A stretch of 64,000 nucleotides of DNA from Zoroaster sp. YZ-2022. Taxonomy: Eukaryota > Echinodermata > Asteroidea > Forcipulatida > Zoroasteridae. Each line of letters starts with the position of its first letter. Position 1 is the stretch's first letter. The DNA is taken from positions 30,519,067-30,583,066 of the forward strand of contig CM055817.1 in assembly GCA_029582265.1 (NCBI GenBank), read 5' to 3'. The position numbers and the translations under genes are program-made. Positions 1-13,500 of this stretch are shown here, one piece after another. The notes under the pieces were generated by a model. It saw only the letters and a list, made by a program, of their open reading frames with translations. It ran no database searches and was not told where the DNA came from.

Positions 1-889
1 CCAGTGCCGGGTTGATTGCGGCAAACCATTATGGCAAGACGGTACACTGCCTGAACTGGCCCAGTGCCGGGTTGATTGCGGCAAACCATAATGGCAACAC
101 GGTACACTGCCTGTACTGGCCCAGTGCCGGGCTGATTGCATCAAACCATTACGGCAAGACGGTACAGTGCCTGTACTGGCCCAGTGCCGGGCTGATTGCG
201 GCAAACCATTACGGCAAGACGGTACACAGCCTATATTGGCCCAGTGCCGGGCTGATTGCAGCAAACCATTATGGCAAGACGGTACACAGCCTGTACTGGC
301 CCAGTGCTGGGTTGATTGCAGCAAACCATTATGGTAAGACGGTACACTGCCTGTACTGGCCCAGTGCCTGGCTGATTGTGGCAAACCATTGTGGCAAGAC
401 AGTACACTGCCTGAACTGGCCCAGTGCCGGGTTGATTGCGGCAAACCATTATGGCAAGACAGTACACTGCCTGTACTGGCCCAGTGCCGGGTTGATTGCG
501 GCAAACCATAACGGCAAGTCGGTACACAGCCTGTACTGGCCCACTGCCGGGTTGATTGTGGCAAACCATTATGGCAAGACAGTACACTGCCTGAACTGGC
601 CCAGTGCCGGGCTGATTGTGGCAAACCAAAACGACAAGACGGTACACTGCCTGTACTGGCCCAGTGCCGGGCTGATTGCGTCAAACCATTATGGCAAGAC
701 GGTACACAGCCTGTACTGGCCCAGTGCCGGGTTGATTGTGGCAAACCATTATGGCAAGACAGTACACTGCCTGAACTGGCCCAGTGCTGTGCTGATTGCG
801 GAAAACCATTATGGGCAAGACGGTACAAGGACTGTACTGGGCAAGTGCCGGCTTGATAGCGGCAAACCATTATGGCAACAGGGTACATA
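1..889. repeat. 60-bp minisatellite, about 14-15 copies
   Basis: Copies of a 60-bp unit (starting ccagtgccgggctgattgcg) follow each other in exact 60-base register from base 1, so the array continues beyond the left edge. Units differ by a few substitutions. Because 60 is a multiple of three, long reading frames stay open on both strands, with a 20-residue period. These are a by-product of the repeat and not evidence of a gene. The last units (781-889) are more diverged. A further part-unit lies at 1129-1175, beyond the inserted MITE. Confidence 0.95.
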
Positions 890-1128
890 CATTGGCGGAT
901 CCGGGGGGGGGGGGCTAAGGGGGCTGTAGTCCCTCCCCCCTAAAATCGTTTTAAAAAAAAGGGAGAGAAAGAGAGAGAGAGGGGAGGGGAGGGGAGAACG
1001 CACTCCCATTCCCACAGTGTGCTTTGTTTTTCTCTCCCTTTGATTATTTCATTATAATTTGTGTAGTACTGAAAAATAATTGTTTTTGATTCTCCTCCCC
1101 CCCTAAAAATGTTCTGGATCCGCCCATG
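890..1128. mobile_element. MITE-like insertion with GGCGGATCC terminal inverted repeats
   Basis: The ends are inverted: CATTGGCGGATCC at 890-902 and GGATCCGCCCATG at 1116-1128, with one mismatch. The five bases acata flank both sides (885-889 and 1129-1133). The repeat unit of the 60-bp minisatellite is interrupted at this point and resumes after it. The interior is G-run, AG-rich and AT-rich sequence with no coding potential. The termini resemble those of non-autonomous hAT-like elements, but an 8-bp target duplication is not clear, so the superfamily is an inference. Confidence 0.7.
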
Positions 1129-1175
1129 ACATATATAGCCTGTAGTGGCCCAGTGCCGGCCTGATACTTCAATAG

Positions 1176-4100
1176 TTTTGTGTTGTTTTATACACCTTCC
1201 TATGGCAACGAAACCAATTTGTGTGATTTTTATAACTGAATATCTAAGTGGCAATTAACGATAAGCTTGAAGCATTCGAAAACAATTCCCCGGACTTTTA
1301 GCAGGCCACATATATCCCATGCCATTTTGTGGATTCGCACACTATAACTTAATACGACAAAATAAATGTATTTTTTTAGAAATAAAAAATATATAAAACA
1401 ATTAATTGTTACACCGCCTATGCTTTATGAATACAGAAAGTAACCAGCATAATTATAGAAATTCCTTTAGGTTGTTTGTTAAAGTGAAAGTAATAATTTT
1501 AAAAAGTTTATATACATCTTGTATTTTTAGTATTCAGTCCAGCGAGAGCATTGAATTTATCAAAATCGCAAACGCGAAAAACGATCGTTCTTAAAGGATT
1601 TGAAAACCGTCATCCATCTTATGTCTATTTTTTATAGCTGAGGGCACTGCATACAAATTATGTATACTGTGCTCAAATATTTGTATGAAATTTTCAAATT
1701 CATCCTCCCTTTTTCCTTTAATTAATATTTAAAACTGGAATGTCAAAGCAAGCTGAACGATGCTTCCAGCAATAAATGATCGAGAGCGTCTGAAAAGAAT
1801 ATGAGATAAAAGGAGCAGAGACAAACTGGGGAGATTGGATACGTGCAATTGCTTTTACCAAAGTCCCCTATAAAAAATATTCATTAGAATTATAGGCAAA
1901 TCTGTCAGGGTACATAAACGGTTATGAACTTCTATTTAAATAAGGAAGTAATTGATATAACAACTAATTTAATCCCTCAAACGGGTTCAAAAGTGTTATA
2001 AAAGACAGGTATGTACTCTCACGTTCTATGTGCGCTTTCTTTGTAAAAATTTGGATTTTCTTGAAAAACTTAAATTTGCTGAAAATGTCTTATTTCCTGT
2101 TTTTATCATTGTGTGGATTTTTTGTGATACAAATAACAAGTTATTAGCTTGTTGCATTGTTTGCTAGTATTTTAAAAACATTTTAATCGATTTAAAATAA
2201 TGAGTGAATAATTATCTTCGAAACCCACAACAAAAGAGGGCGCTAGTTTTTAATAAACTTATGCCAGTCTTGAAGAAGTAAAGTAAGTGTTCAAGGAACT
2301 TTAAGATATTTTAATCGGTATAGCATTGATCTTTTAAAACACCTTAAACGTTTTAAATGAGAGACATACATAATTGTTGGATTTTCAATCGTTATTAGTG
2401 TAATGATAGATACAATAATCAGGGATATATCATGATGATTATAAACTAATCAGTGAAAGGACGTGTCGAGTTTAGGATTTTACAAGGCAAGCTGCCTCGG
2501 GATTCCGTTGATTTATACAGCTGAATTTTCCTCTTTTAATCCGTGATTCACCTTCCTAATTAACTTGAATTATACAGTTAAAGGTTATGTACACCATTGG
2601 TAATTTTCCGAAATACCTCTGGTAAAATATTTAAAGGCAGTACGTGGTGATTATCAGAATTGTATTTATTTATTTATTTTGTTTTAATCTATTACTTTTA
2701 ATCTAACGGCTGATTTCGTATAATAAGGCACTGCAGTGCTGAGCAAATAATATTTTGTCTGAACTACTGCAATTTTCGAGAAAATTTTATAAATTAATTT
2801 ACTTGGCATTCGAAGACCACGTAAATAAGGGTATATCCGCGTGTATAAAACATCACAAAACATTATGTAACCGTTAGTTGCATTAAGATTTTCAATTGAT
2901 TGTATGGAGTGGTACAAACGAACTAAAATTATTTATCGGTAATAATTTCATTTCTTTTAGATGAGTTTGCCATAGCTAACAAAATTATTAGACATCGCGA
3001 AAGGCACTAGCTGACATGGAGCCTCCAATGTCAAATTTATCAGCCATGGTGAACATGGGACGAGGAACTTAGAAAATATACAATACAAAAATTATGGAGA
3101 TGTCAATGTACATTTTCTATTTTAGTTATTTTCGGTTACGAGTGCACAATCTCAAAGTATTAACAATTCCTCTATTGTGGAATTCTATATCAAACGTAAA
3201 AATTTCCATATAAAATACGCTTTTGAAGCATGCATGCGAATGCCCTGGTAGTAACTTCCTGCTGTTATATGCCGTACTAAATGTGACACACACTCGGAAT
3301 GGAAGAGAAGCAGAGTTCAGGGGACTACAGTGGGAGCAACACCTGGTCAAACTGGTAAGTCTGCATGGTTCCAATCATACCCTAATTTGAATTATGCAAC
3401 TGAAACTGTAGAATACTTATAGGCCTACTAGTACTATACTATTACTAACATACTCTTAGGTCGGCCTAAAGGGTCAACAGTGTCTTGCTTGTCGGTCATG
3501 CTTGTTTTTCGGTACATGTAACCTGATCTTATAGTGAATTTGGTATTATTATATTTTCTTGATATTGCTTTTTTAATTTTACGCAATTCTGAAAATTGTA
3601 TTTTGAATCATAAGTAGGCATAATTATATATATTATAACATTGTACTTTTTAAATTTTACGCACATTTTTGGTGCATGTGAACAGTGTATGCCTACTGTA
3701 TTTTTCAGTGACGACACATTGCAGAGTTTCAGTTTAATTTCACTGTCCGTAAAACATTTATTATAAATTGTAAGGTTGGCTGGATAACATGATAAGCAAA
3801 ACTTATTTCCATATGTTTTAAATTGTAATTTTAAATTTTGGTTTGTCTTGAAAACGCACATGTTTAATGGTTCCCCAAATTTAGAGTGCATTTTGTATAC
3901 CAGCAGTGTCAACTCCAATTTTACAAACGGTCAGAAAACATTGGTTTGTGGTCATGCTGGTTTTAATGGTTGTGATGATACATGTTATTGACTATAATTG
4001 TCTCACTATACTGTGATACAGTTATAAGAAACAAGATACACCCTGTACTACTATACAAATACATGTGTAAGGTACATTTTTCCATAAAAATCCTTGCTAT

Positions 4101-4282
4101 GAAATATTTGTCCATATTATATTTCCTGCAAAGTACATTGGACAACACAACAGTTCATATCCCCATATAATTTACACCACCAAAAGCATTAATATCAGTG
4201 ATAAGGAAATTTTGGAAACTAATTGTGGGAAATATCATTTCGTGGAAGTTGTGACAGTTCCGACTGTGAACACAAGGTGGTG
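1176..4282. other. AT-rich non-coding stretch
   Basis: Only short, unconserved reading frames and A/T-rich sequence are present. I recognised no exon, RNA gene or repeat family here. Confidence 0.5.
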
Positions 4283-6493
4283 ATGTCGTACTGGACAAAG
4301 CGTAGAAAAATTGAAGAAAATACAAACTACATTTACAGAACATTGCAAAGACTGAAGAAACTTTCATGCTGGCCCGGTTGTTCAAACGACCAGCATGCTG
4401 AATGTGCATGCGGAAGACCAGCAATCAAAACCAAATGAAATCAAGGAGAATACACAGAATAATTCTGAAGTTGTATGTCAAAAAATCCTACAACAAAAAT
4501 AAGTTTAGAGTCAACCTAATGCAGATGATGATACTTTCTCTTAAAACAATGTTAATGAAGGAGAAATTTATGATGATCTGCCTGAACCATTGTTTGATTT
4601 GACTGTTGCAAGTTCAGATTCTGTACTTGAATCCTTTTCTGACAGTGATGATTGTAACAGATTGCCTTTCTGATTCTAGCTTGTCAGATGGCCGCAAAAA
4701 TGACAAAGATTTGCCAAAACTGCTTTGTGATTGGGCTGTAAATAGCAACATAAATCAGTCTTCTTTTCGAAGCTTACTCGCAATCTTGCGAAAATTCCAT
4801 CCAGCTCTTCCAAAAGACCCAAGGACGCTCTTATCTACAGGAATTGAAGGAATAAAGACTATCAGGAGTGCAGTGGATCGTACTATCATTTTGGTGTAGC
4901 CTATTGTATAATGTCGAAGTTAGCTTCTGACCCCAAGCTGCGGGGTCATGATAACAAGCTCTTCCTTCAAATTAATGTTGATGGACTACCTTTATTCAAA
5001 AGCAGTAATACACAGTTTTGGCCAATTTTAGGTTTAATTCAAGGATCTAGCGAGTCATTCATTATAGGTTTGTTCACAGGAAAATCAAAACCAAAAGATC
5101 CCGAGGAATTCCTCAACGATTTTGTGACAGAAATGATCAAGCTCAAACCATGGAGGAAGGAAAATTTTCCTTCCTCCATGCTCAAACTAAATAACTTGAC
5201 CTTTGACGGCCGTGTATATACCGTTGTCATATACTGAATTTTGTATGTGATGCCCGGCCCGTGCTTATCTTAAGCAAGTAAAAGGTCACTCAGGTTATTC
5301 AGGCTGTGAGAAATGCAATCAGCGAGGAACGTATGACAAGAAAATGTTTTTTCCTGAAACAGATGCTCCTCGTCGCACAGATAAGTCATTTGATGACATG
5401 TTAGATGAGGACCACCATATAGGACCGAATCCATTGAGGAAGCTGGGATTGGGCATGGTCTCTCGATTTCCCTTGGACTATTATGCACTTGGTGTGCCTT
5501 GGAGTTATGAGGCGCCTTCTTATGTTGTGGTTGAAAGGGCCTCTTCAGTAAACGCCGCTTGGGTACACCAGTGAAGACGCAGATTTCAGAATCCTTCTGT
5601 CTCGGTGTTGTTTCATACCAAAGAATTTGCTAGAATTTGCCCAGGGCTCTAACTGAAGTTGATAGGTGGAAGGCCACTGGTTTCGACTCTTCAATTCTTT
5701 ATACAGGTCCAGTGGTGTGGAAGGCAAATTACCTGATGAAATGTATAAAACTTCATGTTGTTTTCCATTGCCATCCGTATACTTGCCAATCAATATTTGT
5801 ATGATCCTCTGTGGTTATGCCAACGACCTCCTCATTTGTTTTGTAAAACACCTGTCAGAGTTTATGGGACGGATCAAATGGTATATAATGTTCATGGACT
5901 TGTTCACATTGCTGACGATGTCAAGTTGTATGGTCCATTGGACAAGTTTGCGGCCTTTCCATTTGAAATTTTTCTAAAAAGCTTAAAGCAGGTAATCAGG
6001 AAGCCAAACTTTGTCCTTGAACAATAATTCACAGGTTTTTGGAGAGATCATTACATGCGTGTCATTCATCAGACGAATCATCAGATAACTTTGGTACATG
6101 TATTAATGGAGTTTCTGTTAATATGCCACACACTGATGGTCCTCTCCCATCTGATGGTTATTTCCCTTGTACTCAATTTCGAAATGCGAAGTTGCATGGT
6201 TTTCTACTGAGCACAAAAAGAGGTAACAACTGTGTACAAGTTGGATCCAAATGTGTACTGGTCAGAAACGTTTTTCAATATAAATCAGGAGTCTATACTG
6301 TACAATGAATTTCTGATCAAAGAATAATTTTTTTCGTATCCATTGGAATCTAAAAATGTTGGTATTCACAAAGTTTCAAGTATCAGTAATATTCCTCTTA
6401 TTACCGATATTAAGTCAGTGAAGACAAAATACATTTTGTTACCATATCATCAGGAAAAACATGTGGCTATTCCCATAATTCACTTGTTTCAAT
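4283..6493 (+). pseudogene. Decayed DDE-type transposase-like gene
   Basis: Six or more consecutive plus-strand fragments in changing frames read as one protein. The start is at ATG 4283 (SYWTKRRKI). An acidic linker and a helical block follow (LPKLLCDWAVNSNINQS..., about 4680-4890). Next come INVDGLPLFKSSNTQFWPIL (about 4970-5030), a segment with MVSRFPLDYYALG (about 5455-5490), and VYNVHGLVHIADDVKLYG (about 5880-5935). A C-terminal block runs to about 6490. I recognise these blocks as a widespread animal transposase-like family that usually carries the core VDGLPLFKSS and VHNLIHLADDV signatures. Several frameshifts and stops break it, so it cannot make a full protein. It is upstream of, and on the same strand as, the DUF4806-like gene at 10559. 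The superfamily name is not certain. Confidence 0.7.
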
Positions 6494-6911
6494 CAATTAA
6501 GTAAATTAATACATGTCAATCATTGTTTTCATAGGTGAAACCATTTTAAACTGTAAAAAACTTCATTTCTTCAGATTGATATCTAAGCTTACATTTATAT
6601 TTAAGATGGTGGTACCTAACATTTCAGTTTGATAACTGCAGTATAGTTTCGTTTAAAATGATAATAAGTGATTATACTTGATTTTACACCCCGTTGATCG
6701 AAATACACATTTCTACCGTATAACTGATTTCACGTTTGCAGGAATGGACAGTTTTTTGAATTTTCGAAGGTTGTACCGTAAATTTACACAAAATATCTAT
6801 CGTTATCTACCCCTAAAAATACATATATTTTTAAATCTACTGTTTCTGGTTTCCGCCTCAGAGCCGTGTGTTGGCATTTTTAGTTTTCTTTTTTAGTTAT
6901 TATGAAACGAT

Positions 6912-7172
6912 GTCCAATTGCAGCCAAAATTGCTGGATCGATTGTAAATCTGCCGAGCTGTGATTTAAACGACTTTTTCACATTGGGGTACGAACGTTTG
7001 TCCGATCATAGAGCAAGGCTTGCTCTATGGTCCGATTTATGCTGCCTCTCTGAGCCACCATATACTGGTATGGGAAATTTGGTCTGCCAATAACCCAGTA
7101 TATGGGGTGTTTACCTACCACACCGATTTTGAAGTCAACCTATGACGAGAAACCGGAGACTTCTTTGGCCTT
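6912..7172. repeat. Dispersed repeat, copy 1 (partner at 15056-15300)
   Basis: The stretch with ccaattgcagccaaaattgc, a tgctggatcgatt block and, about 220 bases later, gagaaaccggagacttcttt is matched with scattered differences at 15056-15300. Order and spacing are similar. This indicates an interspersed repeat family of unknown class. Confidence 0.65.
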
Positions 7173-7378
7173 TCTTTTTTACTTTCATCCATCAGACGGC
7201 CAGAAATTTCATGTAATTATTTTTACCGTATTAACCCATAATTTGTATTTTTTTTTACAAATCGACTCTATATATACCTTTTTATCTCGTATATTAGGAG
7301 TATAGTTATTTAAAATCGAAATCTACTTTGATAATTATTTTCCACTTGTTCTCAACTTTGAATTCATGATTTTCCCAT

Positions 7379-7512
7379 AGGCTACAGTTTTGTCATTCTA
7401 TAATGATATGCAGGCTTTCTGTCATAGATACCTATCCTTAAGTGCATAGCACAGCAAGTGTAGTTGGCTATGTGTTATGTAATAATAAACAATGACCAAC
7501 CTTGTTAAACAG
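7379..7512. repeat. Dispersed repeat, copy 1 (partner at 9571-9735)
   Basis: The block starting ggctacagttttgtcattct and ending in an ataataaacaatgacc stretch resembles 9571-9735 (gtacagttttgccattttat ... ataataaacagaccttgc). It is the same kind of diverged interspersed repeat. No coding content is seen. Confidence 0.55.
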
Positions 7513-9267
7513 ACCCACATGGACGACCTTGCCAGTCAATTAGATATGTGATAACTGGCTTTCCAGAAATCGTACAATTCTTCAAAGTAAAAGGATTTTA
7601 TTTCTAAAGACCTAAGTCAAATAAGCGAATCTCTGGTTGAGATACTTGCCGGGAAAGCAAGTGGGGAATAGTTTCTAAATACTGGGTTGCAGATGATAAT
7701 GATACAACAGTCCATTTGATCATGGAGGAAGGAACTCTTTGATAATCCAATATCATTACGGAAGGTTTAGATGTCTTTTTGAAGAGAAAATATTGAAAAA
7801 TTACTAAGATTTGTTTAAATGGACCATCGTCCGATCACCGATGATCCCACATCAAATTGGAATTTAATTGTCCAGTTTCCGACAGTTGACCATTTTCTTG
7901 TCATGATGGTGTTGATAACATCTATAATTTCAACCACACTGTAAATATAGTGTTTCAAAAGGGTTATTTAACACACCTTTTTAGAGTTGTTCCTTAACTC
8001 TCTCCTTTGCTTTCTGTTCTTGCACAAATTGAGAAACATCTTTAAAATGGATGCAGAAGCTTGGCGTCCTCTTCCCAATGTATTCAACATGAGACCAACT
8101 TCAAGTTAATAAAGATCCTATCATTTGTCTTTCTTATAAATTATAATAATGTATAGGCCTAGTACTGGTGTACAGACTGCAGTGATGTAACTATAGGGTT
8201 GATCATGGAGGGGGGGGGGCGTAATGGGTTGATTCGGCTGTGGTGCACTAGATTTCAAAGAGCTCTTTAGGCACTATTTATAATTATTAAGAAATTACAA
8301 TTCAAGCGTTGGGACACTGGGTTAGGGAACATGGCCTCGCCCTCCGAGCGACTCCGACGAGTCACACCCGTCACATGGAGAGGGTCCCCATCCCTGGAAA
8401 ACTCTGGATCAGCCCCTGGTGTTATTAGTGTAGCCCTCTGGATTTTTATTCCCCCCTAAATTTTCAACAGCCTGTAAAAAGAAAAGCCGTAATCCGACTC
8501 CCAAAGATGAGCCCTGGTACGGTGTGTTGGCCAGTGTGCACTCTTGGTCATTCATACAACGGATGACTGTGTGTGCACACTGAAATAAAAGTTTTTCTGC
8601 CTTGCTCATTGGAGTCTCATAAGTTGGACCATCCTTTTTACAGCTAGGTATGTGTAATTTCACTTAAATTTAATAGCCATTTAAGAATGTATAAGTTGCT
8701 AATGTTTCATTCTAGTTTACCCATGAGTTCTTGGGATTTATATTTGTTGCATTTAATTTATTCGTTCCAACTTGGACCAGCAGTTTTCATAACATACACA
8801 TTTGTGTAACATTGGCCTAACCTTCTTCAAGAGTGATGTTTTTACTTAAAGATTATCTCTTTTACCTGATGATATTTTGATTAACTGATTTGTGTTTCTT
8901 AAAGTTAAGGATTTACAGAAGTTATTTATGTTAAGATTTGTATTGGATCACTTTTCCAACTATGTGTATTTTAAGTAGGAAAAGCCAGCATAGAGTTTAT
9001 TTTAGAAGATTTAATTGATGCTATTGTCTATGTACACTTTCCATGTGTATAGCTAGGCATGGGGCACTTATCAGACCTCATGGTCTGAAACAATGAGACC
9101 ACTGTGTAGCACATTCCATAGCCAAGTTGCTGGTCATTAACAACAAGCCCTGGGGCTTGATTTTGGTAGTTGTAGTAGTTATGTCCTAATCAAACCAGAG
9201 ATCTCTGTCTTTTTTTTAATCTTTACTTTTTATTTTTTAGAACTCTCCCGCAATAAAGGGTTTTGGC

Positions 9268-9355
9268 AAATATTGAGTGTTGATGGTCATAGGCCTTATA
9301 ATTATCTCAGTAAATATTGAGTGTCGATGGTCATGGGCCTTATAATTATCTCAGT
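9268..9355. repeat. 44-bp tandem duplication
   Basis: Two adjacent copies (9268-9311 and 9312-9355) of a unit starting aaatattgagtgt differ at only two positions, so the duplication is recent. Confidence 0.9.
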
Positions 9356-9570
9356 AATCGGTGGGGTTATCTTTTTTTTTGAACTATATACTGAAATTGG
9401 GACAAATTTTCTTTTTGTTGAAAGGAAAGTGCCGAGCGAACATTTGTTATCTATTAAATTCAGAATATGATGGTTTTAGTATTTTTTCATTTCATGTTTT
9501 GAACTTTTGGTACTTTGCATTCTCAGTTTCCACTACCACTGCAGATAAGCTATAAATTCTTGTTATATGT

Positions 9571-9735
9571 AGGTACAGTTTTGCCATTTTATAGTGGTGT
9601 GCAGACGTTCTGTCATATATAGATACATGCTATTCAGTACATGGTATAGTACAGGAAAATCAATGGATTATATTACTCGTTATTAGTCACGAGTTGGCCA
9701 TATGTGATATAATAAACAGACCTTGCTTATTCAAA
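9571..9735. repeat. Dispersed repeat, copy 2 (partner at 7379-7512)
   Basis: See 7379-7512. The two copies share the opening acagttttg-cattntata and ctgtcata blocks and the closing ataataaac block, and differ by small insertions. Confidence 0.5.
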
Positions 9736-10558
9736 AATAGAGAATCTGTTGCTTAATAATTAGACTTGTGCCAGTCAATACAATTGTGACGACTTCATCA
9801 AATTCATCCATCCGGCCATTGAGATTCCTCGTTATCAAATTATTGTACTGCCTTGGTCAAGTATTTTTCAGAGATAAGACTTAGTGAGTTGATATGGTTG
9901 AGACTGACTATGATATATTTTGTCAGATTGCCTTTTATCAGTTATCAAAGGTTTGTTCATCTCTGCACCTTCATCTCTGCACCTTCAGAGATTGAAATAA
10001 TCCAAACCCAATCGGTGCTGGGGTGAAAAGATCTGTTTGACTCGATATGTCAATTTACACGGACACTGTTACAGCTATATATTACACTATTACATAACAT
10101 CTTTCTGTAGGTAAATGGCTTAAAAAGTAATGAATTACTTTTGACAAAAAATACACACCTACATGTTTATTTGGCTATAGCTGTCACGACCAAAAACCAA
10201 ACTGATCATGACCCTTAACCAGGAGTATGTTTAGATGCGCTAATTTTACTGACCACAAAATAGCTTATTTTGTTGTGTGCTTAACTGTACTCTTAAAACA
10301 ATTATTATTCTTGGCTGCGGTTATTCTGCGGTTTAAGACAGATGCATTATAATCATGTCATTGTAAAATAGACATGAAAAAAGAAAAAAAAAGAAAGAAA
10401 AAACAGCTTTGCATAAAATAAACAATATTTTTGATACACTTTGTGTGAGTTTAACATGGCTAACATGACAACGTACTGTGTTAGCCATCTGCGTAAGCCT
10501 ACAGTAGTTGAACTCCACTCTATTTTTGACAGTTTCTTAACTTTTTGGCCAAATAGAT

Positions 10559-13500
10559 ATGTTTGCAGTTGTTCTATTCAAAGTCTCAAACGAGGTGGAA
10601 ATTGTACCGAGCACGTGGTTAAAGACCGACAAGCTGGCATTTTGGCCGCCGTGGCGTTCTTCTACGGCGGTTGTTAGAGCCGTAAAAGATCAGCTGCAGC
10701 CAGATGAGTTGAACTGGAAGCAGTTCTGGGTACCAGTCGTAAGTACAGTTTAATTAATTTGTTTTGAGTGCAATGACAAGCCATTAATTATGCACTACGC
10801 TTACTTTCCTTGAAACAAGATTTATACCCATGAAATGGTACTTCTTCAGGATAATTTTATTTAGCTAATATTCATTCTTTCTTGCCTTGTTACTTTGCCA
10901 ACAAGGCAAGACAATTATCGAGATCTGGCTTTTAAGAAAATTCAAGACGTCCAATGCAAGACTAAAGTGTTAATTGTAAAAAAAAAAAAAATTACTTGCA
11001 TACATTTGTAAAAACCAACAAACCCGCTACATGTAAAAGTTGTATCTAATTATTTTGTTGCATCTTTGCCTGAAAATCACTGACTTGCTAATAATTCATG
11101 AATATAGGCTATGCAGATTATCATTAACATACATTTAAGATCCCAAATTGCATCGAAATGCCCATTGACTTTGGGAAATTGACTGTACCAAATTCACACC
11201 AAGTAGGTTTTATGAACTGACCCTTTGGGGTCATTACCAATTATTGTACTCTCACTTCAATAGTGGAGAATGATGTGAAAGTGTGAAAACACTGCGTACT
11301 AAAATTCCTTAATGGAGGCCGATTGAGTGGCCCACAGAATCAGACTATTGTAAAAAAAAGTCTTCAGTATATATTTATACTATATTATATATTTATACAT
11401 ATATATTTAAACATGGAATTGTTCTCTTATATTAAACAAAATTGTGTATGTTTGTACAGAAACTTATGAGGATGCACGCATCAAACTGAAAAGGTCCGAG
11501 GACACATCAGACCTCCAGACAGAGGATGACGAGACAGCCAAGACAAGTAGAAAGTAAGTATAAATTATCAGCAATTTTTTTTATGTCTCATGGAAATCAC
11601 AGATATAACAATTATCATGAATATGTGAGAGTCCCTTCAGGGCCACCATACATTGGGGATGATTCCTTAACCCTTTCAACTCAGTCCTGTGTAAAAATCG
11701 ACCGCCGGCGAGCTATATATTTGGAAGCACTTTTTGTTTGCTGCCCAAAACTCACCAAAACAATAAAATTACCCCAACATTTGGTATTTAATTGGGTAAT
11801 ATAATATTCCCTCAATCCTTCATGATTAGAGCATAATTATTTGGTAAAGTTCTTTAAATGTTGGCATTAAAGATATATGGCCGTTTTGACGTAAAAAATT
11901 GATTTAAATGTTGAATCGCTATTTTTTCTGCGGTTATGGAAGTTATAAGCTTTAAATGTTTCACTCATTGAATGAATAAAAAACCTTTCATGGATTAGTA
12001 CCAATACAATTAATAAAATGCTGGCCCACTTTTTTAAAATCTTGTTTAATGTATTGTATGTAACAGGCCAAGGGCGTACATGGGCAGTCTGCGGATTAGC
12101 TAGTGCGGCTGTCAATCAGGATTTCATAATTTTCATGTTTTTTGGTTTAACAACGATATTATATTTCAAAATTCGTTCGTTTTAGAAATATTATTTTGTA
12201 GGTCGTACTCTTAGCCAAGCAGGGAAGATATATCTGTAATGAACAGATTTCCATAAATGTAAACGGCACATTCAGGTTGTTTACAAGTTCGGTGTTGATT
12301 TACTGGGTAAGACTTGGCGTCCTGACTGCCAGAAACTTCTTTAAACAACGAGTAATCTTTTACAGTCTTTATAGGTTGATGAAATTCCACAGACACTCGG
12401 AAGCACTGAGTATACAGTGGCAAAATTAAATCATTTGTTTCTTTTACAGTCTGCTCCCAAACACTCCAAAACGTCAACAAAATACATTATATAGAATTAT
12501 TTTTGTTGTAGGCGCCGAAAAAGGCTTGAGTTTCCTCATCTTCGTCAAATGAAGAAGACGAAGATGATGAGACTTTCTCCCATGGGAAGAGGTCCCAAGC
12601 CAAGAACATCAACACCAATCGGCAGAGCACCCACTCCTCCTCTGCCGATGTTTCTACATAGCCACTCAGACAATGATTCAAAGGGCACTGATGCTGTTGC
12701 AGCTGCAGCTTCAGCTGTGGAACCGATATCAGGTAATTTGTTTTCATTGACTGTGGAGCGAAAGGAAGTGTTACACTTAGTGATCAACAACCCATGATGT
12801 TTATGCACAAGAATATTTTGCTGTACCCTGCTGTAATTTAATTTATTGTTTTACTGATGTTTGCGACAAAAATTTGATCAAACGGAAAACAAAAATCTCT
12901 CAAATAGTGTCCTCCCGCCGATAATTTCACTGAAAGCACAAGGGAAATAAAAACAATCTAACTTGCATTTTGAGTTGATCAGTACTTGCCAAACACTTTA
13001 AACTTTTCGGAAGCACCTGTCTTAAGGGTGGGCAAAAAGTACCAACAGATTATTGAATTTAACAACGACCTGCCCAACCCCCCAATTGGTTTTAGACGAA
13101 TATCACTACCAAATAAAGGTTTCCAACACGCAATATATCAATGTAATGCAAAAATGTATAATTATATGTTGTTAAATCAGTAAATGGAATAATAGAAACA
13201 TAACAACTTCCTACTGGTATTCTCTCAAGAAATTTAGAACTAAAGTGTTTATTGTTTGTATATGAATGACCAATTGTCAGTAACAGATAACAATATTTAC
13301 TCTGCAGCAACTGACCGCAGCATGATACCCAGCATGAGCGAACTGCAAGTGACAATGGCCGAAATTTCAACGGAATTGAAAAGCCAAAGAAAACTGCTTA
13401 ATCAGGTTCTTCAAAGACTAAGCGGTGGAGGGGGAGGACCCTCCATTGAGTTGCTCCATGCGATCGGCTTTCCACTGGCTTCCTATGAAGAAGTGAAAAA

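Larger units (their letters stand above)
6494..10558. other. Intergenic AT-rich region with dispersed repeats
   Basis: No gene was recognised. The region holds two pieces of dispersed repeat families (6912-7172 and 7379-7512, with a partner at 9571-9735), a 44-bp tandem duplication (9268-9355) and short G and T runs. Confidence 0.5.

Noticed and set aside
12..929. 305-codon open frame at the window start, and the opposite-strand frame 231-647
   Set aside because: Both are produced by a 60-bp tandem repeat whose length is a multiple of three. Frames are open on both strands with 20-residue periodicity and no start context or domain.
3529..3918. 129-codon minus-strand frame in the AT-rich region
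   Set aside because: No domain, no splice or start context and biased AT-rich composition; treated as chance.
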